Positions 15,738 to 20,359 of a DNA stretch of 27,294 nucleotides are shown here, in pieces. The notes beneath the pieces were generated by a model. That model was not told the DNA's origin. It searched no databases and was given only the letters and a program-made list of their open reading frames with translations. How positions within the stretch are numbered: position 1 is the first letter of the stretch; each line of letters begins with the position of its first letter. This DNA is from a virus. Where the stretch lies: IMG/VR virus record IMGVR_UViG_3300021085_000169, positions 1-27,294 of that record, one strand, 5' to 3'. A program made the translations under genes and the position numbers.

Positions 15738-15898
15738 TACGCTGTCTCCTCATTAAGTTTGGTATACTGTAATAACACTTCTAACACTTCTTTTTTTGTG
15801 TAATCATGCTCTAAGGCTTGTATTTCTGTAGCTGGCACGTCAACAATTGATGTAAGTGCTTCAATCAATTCTTTTTTGGTTAATTTATTGTAATTCAT
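15737..15898 (-). CDS. 53-residue helical protein, SAP-like, first gene of the cassette
   Basis: I start it at MNYNKLTKKELIEAL (ATG 15896-15898) because GGAG lies six bases upstream; the longer start at 15919 lacks a ribosome site. It is two charged helices, LTKKELIEALTSIVD and DYTKKEVLEVLLQYTK, separated by a short loop. This resembles a SAP-type helix-extension-helix that binds DNA, though it is too short to be certain. It ends NEETA, whose codons carry the next gene's ribosome site. It is transcribed from the TTGACA/TATACT promoter 44 bases upstream, with a leader of about 37 bases. Confidence 0.65.
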   Translation of the reverse strand: MNYNKLTKKELIEALTSIVDVPATEIQALEHDYTKKEVLEVLLQYTKLNEETA

Positions 15899-15941
15899 AA
15901 TTTGCTCCATTTGTGTCATAAACTTTATTGTCTATACTTAT

Positions 15942-15970
15942 AGTATACACTAAGATGTCTTACTTGTCAA
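15942..15970 (-). promoter_or_regulatory. Early sigma-70 promoter P1
   Basis: Minus-strand TTGACA (15965-15970), 17-bp spacer, TATACT (15942-15947). The spacer holds the inverted repeat AAGA-TG-TCTT (15952-15961). A 59-bp block around it (15929-15987) matches the block around P2 at 50 of 59 positions without gaps. Drives the four-gene cassette 15898-15026. Confidence 0.85.
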
Positions 15971-15976
15971 CCTTTT

Positions 15977-16004
15977 AATTAAAATAAGGGGTTTCCCCCT
16001 TATT
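15977..16004 (-). terminator. Intrinsic terminator of the 16007-16630 gene
   Basis: Minus-strand stem AATAAGGGG/CCCCTTATT with a GAAA tetraloop, followed by TTAATTAAAAGG. It starts three bases after the stop codon and is followed seven bases later by the P1 -35. Sequence and design are shared with the 16674-16699 terminator. Confidence 0.8.
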
Positions 16005-16006
16005 GT

Positions 16007-16630
16007 TTATGCTGGCACTTGAACTTTACCATCTGGTGACTGTATGCTATGCGTTAACTTGTGATTTGCCATTACTTCTTTGGCATATTCACGCACCTCA
16101 TCAGCTGATCTCCACAATGGACCATCTGTTCCAGCACCTACACCCGGTGTCACTTCAAACTCAATCACACAACCCAAGTTGTCTAAGTCTAACTCATGTG
16201 GTCCTGTCTTACCTGACATTACTTTAAACAACTCTGAGCCTTGTTTTCTTACCATTTGCAATGATGGTGATTCAGCTAGATACATTGTGGCAAGTATTAT
16301 TGCTGTGTTATTGTGGCCCCATTTTCGGCCTAAACCACCAATTAACTCATCTCTGTTTTGTTTACACCTATTTGGGATTATAACTTCACCGTGTTGGAAC
16401 TCTCTGATTTTACCATCTTTTTTGCTGATGATTAGCAACGAACACGCATCACCGCCAGTTGATCCATTATACTTATGCCATTCTGGTGAGTCCCATATAT
16501 GATCTGGACCTTTGTCATACGCCTGTTGTAGTAGTTTCTGATCTATGTTTGATGATCTTTTCTTTGCATTGTAAGGATTAGTTTTCTTACGGGCTTTTTG
16601 TCTTGCTTTACCAATTAATTTCTTACTCAT
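16007..16630 (-). CDS. 207-residue protein with a basic N-terminus, unknown function
   Basis: The N-terminal 30 residues are strongly basic (LIGKARQKARKKTNPYNAKK) and probably bind nucleic acid. The rest is a mixed alpha/beta domain with SLLIISKKDGKIREFQHGEV, a cysteine (NRCKQNRDELIGGLGRKWGH) and helix NNTAIILATMYLAES, ending IEFEVTPGVGAGTDG and a helical tail. I do not recognise a family; the Cys/His pairs are not arranged as a zinc finger. It has the strongest ribosome site in the window (CAGGAGGT). It sits between two related hairpin terminators, with a leader that carries the TAAGCA-TTAT-TGCTTA hairpin. A separate promoter is not obvious, so read-through from P3 may express it. Confidence 0.75.
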   Translation of the reverse strand: MSKKLIGKARQKARKKTNPYNAKKRSSNIDQKLLQQAYDKGPDHIWDSPEWHKYNGSTGGDACSLLIISKKDGKIREFQHGEVIIPNRCKQNRDELIGGLGRKWGHNNTAIILATMYLAESPSLQMVRKQGSELFKVMSGKTGPHELDLDNLGCVIEFEVTPGVGAGTDGPLWRSADEVREYAKEVMANHKLTHSIQSPDGKVQVPA

Positions 16631-16655
16631 TGTGTGACCTCCTGGTCTTAGTTAT

Positions 16656-16671
16656 TAAGCATTATTGCTTA
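16656..16671 (-). promoter_or_regulatory. Leader hairpin TAAGCA/TGCTTA, copy 1
   Basis: The plus strand reads TAAGCATTATTGCTTA, a 6-bp stem with a four-base loop, 26-41 bases before the start at 16630. The identical 16 bases occur in the leader of the gene starting at 17676. Possible RNA-binding site for a translational regulator, or a 5'-end stabiliser. Confidence 0.5.
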
Positions 16672-16673
16672 GT

Positions 16674-16699
16674 TAAAATAAGGGGGAAGCCCCCCTTAT
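16674..16699 (-). terminator. Intrinsic terminator of the 16701-17258 gene
   Basis: Minus-strand stem ATAAGGGGG/CCCCCTTAT (9 bp) with a GCTT loop, followed by TTTAAC. It begins one base after the stop codon. The short T-run suggests incomplete termination, allowing the downstream gene to be read. Confidence 0.75.
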
Positions 16700-16700
16700 G

Positions 16701-17258
16701 TTAGTCCCACACTCTATACAATGCGTCACTATCTACACCTTCGTAGTAAGGTGTTTGACTTTCTGGTTTTGTTGTTTCGTATGCTATATGTGATGCAATG
16801 TATCCAATAACACTAGATGATGCATTTAACCTTAACGCTGCAATTGTTCTGTTTAGCACGTCATCTTTTGATATAACTGTTTCATTATTCCAGTTATGTC
16901 CTGCATCATCAAGTTGGTCTTGCTTAACTCCCATCATTAAGCTGCCTTTTTTAGTAAACAACTGCCACAACGCAACAAGTTTATCACCTGAGTGATCTGA
17001 TATAGCCTTTACAGCATTGTTATTGATGTGCAATGCAGCAGTCACACGTGATCCGCCAAATGTTAGTTGCTTAGTTGTAAGCGTTGGACTGTCTATCATG
17101 CTCATATCAATGTTAGCTTGATCACAAGCGTCAAGCAAGTGTGCCATTGCTTGTTTGTCTGCGTTTTGTTTAGCATCAAAGTAGTCATTCATGCTATCAT
17201 AACTTATAACACCGTTTGGTGTCCATGCTTCAACGCCTTTTTTAGTTTCTGTAGTCAT
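16701..17258 (-). CDS. 185-residue early protein, unknown function
   Basis: A soluble, mainly helical protein. It begins MTTETKKGVEAWTPNGVISY, followed by an acidic helical stretch (HLLDACDQANIDMSMIDSP) and a strand pair around KQLTFGGSRVTAALHINN. A helix then runs through DHSGDKLVALWQLFTKKG, and the C-terminal helices contain NRTIAALRLNASSSVIGYIA. I do not recognise a family, membrane span or catalytic motif. It is the only gene clearly under P3, which is a full-consensus promoter, so it is probably made early and abundantly. ATG at 17256-17258 has CGGAG upstream. Confidence 0.75.
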   Translation of the reverse strand: MTTETKKGVEAWTPNGVISYDSMNDYFDAKQNADKQAMAHLLDACDQANIDMSMIDSPTLTTKQLTFGGSRVTAALHINNNAVKAISDHSGDKLVALWQLFTKKGSLMMGVKQDQLDDAGHNWNNETVISKDDVLNRTIAALRLNASSSVIGYIASHIAYETTKPESQTPYYEGVDSDALYRVWD

Positions 17259-17306
17259 TGTATTTCTCCGTATTATTAAAAGATATAACTTAATTGTTAT
17301 ATGTAT

Positions 17307-17335
17307 ATTATAGCAAGACTTCTTGCTTTTGTCAA
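17307..17335 (-). promoter_or_regulatory. Early sigma-70 promoter P3 (full consensus)
   Basis: Minus-strand TTGACA (17330-17335), 17 bp, TATAAT (17307-17312). The spacer contains a 14-bp inverted repeat GCAAGA-CT-TCTTGC (17313-17326), the most complete version of the AAGA-NN-TCTT element. The -35 lies nine bases past the stop of the preceding gene. Drives 17258-16701. Confidence 0.9.
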
Positions 17336-17343
17336 CCTTTTTT

Positions 17344-17676
17344 TTAACTTAATGCTAAAGTTAAAGCATCATTGCGTTTAAGTTTCTGTAGTATTACCGC
17401 AGCCTTCTTAAAGCATATTTCTACTTTCTTACCTTCTGTCATAACACTGTATACCAAACCAGTTGCAATGTCAACAGCAATTACAACAGGTATTTTAGCA
17501 ATCATTAATACATAATCAACCATTGTAGTGTTATGAATATGATGTTTGTATTTCTGAACGTAAATAGCCTCACTAAGTGAAAGCGTGTAAGTCTTGTTAA
17601 AATCAACTTTAACACCCAATCTACTTTGTAAGCGTTGTCCAACATGTTGTCCTTGAAATTTTGCTGCTGTAATCAT
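17344..17676 (-). CDS. 110-residue basic early protein, unknown function
   Basis: Starts MITAAKFQGQHVGQRLQSRL at ATG 17674-17676, which has CGGAG seven bases upstream; a longer frame from 17703 would include the leader hairpin. It is basic, with several histidines (YVQKYKHHIHNTTMVDYVLM), a hydrophobic strand region IAKIPVVIAVDIATGLVYSV and a basic C-terminus (KKAAVILQKLKRNDALTLAL). The hydrophobic stretch is interrupted by charged residues and looks like buried strands rather than a membrane span. A small nucleic-acid-binding protein would fit its charge; I cannot name a family. It has its own full-consensus promoter P2 and a hairpin leader. Confidence 0.7.
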   Translation of the reverse strand: MITAAKFQGQHVGQRLQSRLGVKVDFNKTYTLSLSEAIYVQKYKHHIHNTTMVDYVLMIAKIPVVIAVDIATGLVYSVMTEGKKVEICFKKAAVILQKLKRNDALTLALS

Positions 17677-17696
17677 TGTTAACTCCGTTTGTGTTA

Positions 17697-17712
17697 TAAG
17701 CATTATTGCTTA
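17697..17712 (-). promoter_or_regulatory. Leader hairpin TAAGCA/TGCTTA, copy 2
   Basis: Identical to 16656-16671 in sequence and orientation. It lies 21-36 bases before the start at 17676 and about 16 bases downstream of the predicted P2 transcription start. Confidence 0.5.
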
Positions 17713-17734
17713 ATTTCTTACTGTCTATACTAAT

Positions 17735-17763
17735 ATTATACGGCAAGATGTCTCGGTTGTCAA
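17735..17763 (-). promoter_or_regulatory. Early sigma-70 promoter P2 (full consensus, second -35 upstream)
   Basis: Minus-strand TTGACA (17758-17763), 17 bp, TATAAT (17735-17740). A second TTGACA at 17781-17786 lies exactly 17 bp further upstream. The spacer has AAGATGTCTC (17745-17754), a one-base variant of the P1 inverted repeat. Drives 17676-17344. Confidence 0.9.
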
Positions 17764-17787
17764 CCTTTTAATGAAAATAATGTCAAG

Positions 17788-17813
17788 AAAAAACCCATAT
17801 ATTTCAATGGGTT
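17788..17813 (-). terminator. Intrinsic terminator after the 18404-17839 unit
   Basis: Minus-strand stem AACCCAT/ATGGGTT with an 8-base loop, followed by TTTT and C. It lies about 25 bases past the stop at 17839. The T-tract is followed by CTTGACA, as at the other terminators with the GTCAAGAAAAAA block. Confidence 0.8.
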
Positions 17814-17838
17814 AAAATTTATTTTAAATTAATTTGAT

Positions 17839-18156
17839 TTATTTTGCAAATTTTCTGTCTACACCCTTGCGTTGTTCTTCAAAAAACATGGCTGTTGCCA
17901 GTAATCTTTCACGTCTTTGGTTAATAGTAGGGTGTGTTAAGCGCCATAAGAACTCAGCATCTTTGGCATTTAAGCGTTTGTATTCACTTAAATTCCATCT
18001 TTTCATTACAGCCTTGCAATGATCAAACTGTTCTGGTGCTATATTGTAATTGTGCATAGTTCGTTTGCTGTGTTTAACCAACCAAGTGTGTGCTGGTGTT
18101 TTGTGGTGGTTAACACTCCACCATTTACGAAAATGTTTTAGTCTATCTGTATTCAT
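17839..18156 (-). CDS. 105-residue strongly basic helical protein, unknown function
   Basis: Rich in Lys, Arg, His and Trp: MNTDRLKHFRKWWSVNHHKT, HTWLVKHSKRTMHNYN, EYKRLNAKDAEFLWRLTHP and a C-terminal helix INQRRERLLATAMFFEEQRK. Its composition suggests binding to nucleic acid. I find no zinc-binding or HTH pattern. ATG at 18154-18156 has AAAGGAG and follows the upstream gene by eleven bases, so the two form an operon under P4. A terminator follows. Confidence 0.7.
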   Translation of the reverse strand: MNTDRLKHFRKWWSVNHHKTPAHTWLVKHSKRTMHNYNIAPEQFDHCKAVMKRWNLSEYKRLNAKDAEFLWRLTHPTINQRRERLLATAMFFEEQRKGVDRKFAK

Positions 18157-18167
18157 GTTTTTCTCCT

Positions 18168-18404
18168 TTAGTGTTTGCGTATAAACGCTTCTCTGTCAAA
18201 TACTGCTTTGCAGTTCATGTTGTTTCTTTGTGTTTGTGATAGTTTACTGAATTCCTTCATGCTCATATCATAGATTTTATGTCCAGTCCAAACATCACGA
18301 AACTTCATTATCATCCAATCTTTTTCCCATTCAGAATAATCCTTATATTCCTTTTGGTCTACATATCTCATGCCATCTTCATAGCTGTATATTTCTATTA
18401 CCAT
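18168..18404 (-). CDS. 78-residue early protein, unknown function
   Basis: Starts MVIEIYSYEDGMRYVDQKEY, acidic and tyrosine-rich, then EWEKDWMIMKFRDVWTGHKI, and ends in a basic stretch (CKAVFDREAFIRKH). ATG at 18402-18404 with AAGGAG upstream. It is the first open frame after a leader of about 400 bases from P4, so expression may be controlled by that RNA. No recognisable family. Confidence 0.65.
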   Translation of the reverse strand: MVIEIYSYEDGMRYVDQKEYKDYSEWEKDWMIMKFRDVWTGHKIYDMSMKEFSKLSQTQRNNMNCKAVFDREAFIRKH

Positions 18405-18428
18405 ATTAGTATTTACTCCTTTATAATC

Positions 18429-18812
18429 TGTTCCCTTTCAGGCAACAGAAAACATCAAAACTCTAAAGAGTTTTTTCTGTTTATTTTTTTCTCTTCTTAA
18501 GTGGAACATTAAACATTTATATGTGGTTTATATGATATAACTTAATTAGATCTTATTACTCACAAGTAGGCTATTACAGCCTAGGGTGTTTTTAGAGACT
18601 ATAAGACATTTGGCTCGTTCCTGCTTACCATACACCAGTGATTTTTAAGAATGCTTTCTGCCTACAGTTGCATTCATATGTCTAGTCAGTTTTCATTAGT
18701 TGGAAAACGCAACCCCTCAAGCAAGTTTCTAAACTAGTGTTTCTCTAGTCTTCAATGCTATGTTGTCAAGGAGGGTATGTAAGGGTTCTGTGTTAGTTTT
18801 GTATTAGCCATT
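18429..18812 (-). ncRNA. Candidate structured RNA or long regulatory leader
   Basis: A gap of about 400 bases in an otherwise dense genome, directly behind a full-consensus promoter (predicted start near 18812). On the minus strand it can form nested stems at its 3' end: TGTTCC/GGAACA (18503-18508 with 18429-18434) encloses AACAGAAAA/TTTTCTGTT (18473-18481 with 18444-18452), which encloses AACTC/GAGTT. An alternative stem CTGTT-CC/GG-AACAG competes with these. Further stems are TAGGCT/AGCCTA (18567-18583) and GTTTTC/GAAAAC (18689-18708), with possible long-range pairing GTAGGC/GCCTAC. The 5' part has ACCCTCCTTG, complementary to ribosome sites. The last stem ends nine bases before the SD of the 18404 gene. 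No open frame with a ribosome site is visible. Confidence 0.45.
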
Positions 18813-18818
18813 GTTAGT

Positions 18819-18847
18819 ATTATATGTTAGTTTTGTTTATTTGTCAA
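18819..18847 (-). promoter_or_regulatory. Early sigma-70 promoter P4 (full consensus)
   Basis: Minus-strand TTGACA (18842-18847), 17 bp, TATAAT (18819-18824). The -35 contains the stop codon of the preceding gene. The 12-mer ACAAAACTAACA lies in the spacer (18825-18836) and again at 18791-18802, just downstream of the start. P4 drives the structured leader and the genes 18404-17839. Confidence 0.9.
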
Positions 18848-19224
18848 CTTATATCAAACATATCATTATCAAAATGTTTCTCAAGTTTTTCAACATCACG
18901 CTTATGAATTAAATCATTTATATGATCATACATATCTTGCTTTGTAGGAAATAACTGTTCCGGTTGTGCTTGTCGTATACTGTCAGCATTAATAAGATGT
19001 TTCTTATTAGGCATTGACTTCAAATTACTTATTACAACACCTTCTTTGCATTGTAGTATATTAAGCCAAGTTGCTGCATTATGTATTTTCTTACCGTTTT
19101 TCTGAAAAGGATACACATATGTCCAAAACTCTTCTAAGTTCTCATTACATATATTTACGTGATAATAGTCATTACCATGACTAGCACTTGTTTCTGTTGT
19201 GTAATTTAAAATATAATATCTCAT
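18844..19224 (-). CDS. 126-residue early protein, unknown function
   Basis: Starts MRYYILNYTTETSASHGNDY, beta-rich and tyrosine-rich, followed by EEFWTYVYPFQKNGKKIHNA. The C-terminal part is helical and charged (KQDMYDHINDLIHKRDVEKL), ending FDNDMFDIS. No membrane span or family is recognised. ATG at 19222-19224 has AGGAG upstream, about 45 bases downstream of the predicted start of promoter P5. Its TGA is part of the P4 -35 box, so the end of this gene and the P4 promoter are constrained together. Confidence 0.7.
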   Translation of the reverse strand: MRYYILNYTTETSASHGNDYYHVNICNENLEEFWTYVYPFQKNGKKIHNAATWLNILQCKEGVVISNLKSMPNKKHLINADSIRQAQPEQLFPTKQDMYDHINDLIHKRDVEKLEKHFDNDMFDIS

Positions 19225-19275
19225 TGTCTCTCCTATAATGTGTAAAAGTTTATTCTTTTACTTAATGTATTTATC

Positions 19276-19304
19276 ATTATACAACAAAAAGACGCTTTTG
19301 TCAA
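19276..19304 (-). promoter_or_regulatory. Early sigma-70 promoter P5 (full consensus)
   Basis: Minus-strand TTGACA (19299-19304), 17 bp, TATAAT (19276-19281). The -35 directly follows the T-tract of the upstream terminator. The spacer lacks the AAGA-NN-TCTT element but has AAAAG-ACG-CTTTT. Drives 19224-18844. Confidence 0.9.
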
Positions 19305-19305
19305 G

Positions 19306-19332
19306 AAAAAAGACGCCTTTCGACGCCTTTTT
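19306..19332 (-). terminator. Intrinsic terminator upstream of P5
   Basis: Minus-strand AAAAAGGCG-(8)-CGTCTTTTTT: nine pairs with one G-U, ending in a T-run. It would stop transcripts arriving from the HTH gene and the gap below it. GACGC-TTT occurs three times here (19291, 19312, 19322). Confidence 0.65.
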
Positions 19333-19336
19333 AGAA

Positions 19337-19529
19337 TCATTGTATAAAGTATTGGGCAGTTCTGCTTTAATATATATGGCACTGTTTCCAGTTACATTTT
19401 GTTGGAGCTAGGCAATGAATCCTAGTATCACCCTTATACAACTGTAAGCTAAAATTGAACATTATTTGGAGAATGTCTGTAATCATTGATTATTTTTTTA
19501 ACTTACTATATATATTTATACACTATAAC
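19337..19529 (-). other. Non-coding gap with several small hairpins
   Basis: 193 bases between the HTH gene and the terminator, with no convincing open frame. Minus-strand stems: CTAGG-(8)-CCTAG, ACTG-GAAA-CAGT (GNRA loop), GCAG-AA-CTGC and GTAT-(7)-ATAC. I tested it by eye for a tRNA and found no acceptor partner. It may be a 3' UTR or a small RNA ending at 19306. Confidence 0.35.
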
Positions 19530-20081
19530 TTAGGTATTGTCAACCTCTAAGAACTCTTTAATATAATCTGGGTTGGCTTTTTTGTATTTCTTTATATGAT
19601 AATATACAGCCGCTGGTGTAACTCCCAATCGTCTGCTTATTTTTGCTGATGACAGTCCTGCACTGTGCCAACTCCATATGTTAGCAGTAAGATCTGCACT
19701 AGGATCAAAATTGTTTGGTATTCCTGGTTTGCGTCCTCGTTTGTTTTGCATGTTAACGCTTTCTTCAGTCCTGTTGTCTATTCTTTCGTCCTGGTTATGT
19801 AGTAATTTTCTTTGCACTGTGTAATCATTTATCTTTGGTCTAACTGGCATGTCGTGTAGTTTTAGCCATTCATTTATGCACAATGCATTTGTGGCAATTG
19901 CCAGTCCATCTTTGTGCATATGATACATGCAGTATGTTCCTGGTATTTCTTTTTTAAATTCTGTATGTAAGAAAACAAAGTGTGTTAGTTTCTTATAATC
20001 TTCTAAATCTAACACTCTTTGAAACATGGCTTTGAGTCTTTGCTTACCACCATATGTGGTATAATCTGTGGGGGTGTTCAT
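19530..20081 (-). CDS. DNA-binding protein with AT-hook-like motif and helix-turn-helix
   Basis: A 183-residue protein. The N-terminal half is a helical domain with several Cys and His (FVFLHTEFKKEIPGTYCMYH) that I do not recognise. Residues about 113-122 contain NKRGRKPGIP, an AT-hook-like core. Residues about 140-170 form a resolvase/MerR-type helix-turn-helix: LSSAKISRRLGVTPAAVYYH followed by a basic recognition-helix end. It is the only clear transcription-factor-like protein in the genome and opens the early region, so it is the natural candidate regulator of the repeated promoter elements downstream; that link is an inference. A small inverted repeat (ACGC/GCGT) lies 22-34 bases before its start. 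ATG at 20079-20081 has AGGA six bases away. It has no integrase or recombinase residues. Confidence 0.75.
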   Translation of the reverse strand: MNTPTDYTTYGGKQRLKAMFQRVLDLEDYKKLTHFVFLHTEFKKEIPGTYCMYHMHKDGLAIATNALCINEWLKLHDMPVRPKINDYTVQRKLLHNQDERIDNRTEESVNMQNKRGRKPGIPNNFDPSADLTANIWSWHSAGLSSAKISRRLGVTPAAVYYHIKKYKKANPDYIKEFLEVDNT

Positions 20082-20102
20082 AGTATATCCTGTAAATTAT
20101 CT

Positions 20103-20115
20103 ACGCTATATGCGT
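20103..20115. promoter_or_regulatory. Short inverted repeat upstream of the HTH gene
   Basis: ACGC-TATAT-GCGT, about 22 bases before the HTH start codon. A nearby GCGTT/AACGC pair overlaps it. It could be an autoregulatory operator. The repeat is short and may be chance. No good promoter is visible in this 60-bp gap. Confidence 0.25.
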
Positions 20116-20141
20116 TGATTTGATGTGTTTAACGCGGTGTT

Positions 20142-20348
20142 TTAGTAAGTGCCTCCGTCAATGACATTACTGTTTTCCCATACTGGGTCTGGTGTTGCAC
20201 TTGCATTATACTGTAATAAATGTCCAGTTGCAATGGTGGTTTGATCCACAACAATATCTTTCAATATGCCAACGGGTGCTTGTGATACAACATCTTCTTT
20301 TGTTGGAAGCATTACTATTGAACTGCCGTCTAATCTTATCTTACTCAT
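20142..20348 (-). CDS. 68-residue tail appendage protein
   Basis: Last gene of the late operon. Starts MSKIRLDGSSIVMLPTKEDV at ATG 20346-20348 with AAGGA upstream; the longer open frame adds a basic stretch that overlaps this site. Beta-rich, with DQTTIATGHLLQYNASATPD and the C-terminus NSNVIDGGTY. The terminal IDGG-Y sequence is one I recognise at the end of many marine phage tail proteins. It follows the J-like tail-tip gene by eleven bases and is probably a small tip or fibre-attachment subunit. No terminator hairpin is evident after it. Confidence 0.6.
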   Translation of the reverse strand: MSKIRLDGSSIVMLPTKEDVVSQAPVGILKDIVVDQTTIATGHLLQYNASATPDPVWENSNVIDGGTY

Positions 20349-20359
20349 ATTTATTATCC

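Noticed and set aside
18457-18489. Plus-strand terminator AAAACTC-TAAA-GAGTTTTTT
   Set aside because: It has a good T-tract on the plus strand, but no plus-strand gene or promoter feeds it; it is better explained as the apical part of the minus-strand nested hairpin.
18769-18786. Plus-strand AAGGAGGGTATG start
   Set aside because: The ATG is followed at once by TAA and the spacing is too short; on the minus strand it is the anti-Shine-Dalgarno-like CCCTCC of the leader.
19390-19470. tRNA-like segment with a CTAGG/CCTAG arm and a following CTCCAACA
   Set aside because: No acceptor-stem partner, anticodon arm or standard T-loop can be built; kept only as a hairpin in the gap.
15026-20081. Integrase, excisionase or attachment site in the accessory region
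   Set aside because: No tyrosine or serine recombinase motifs and no tRNA fragment were found; there is no sign of lysogeny.
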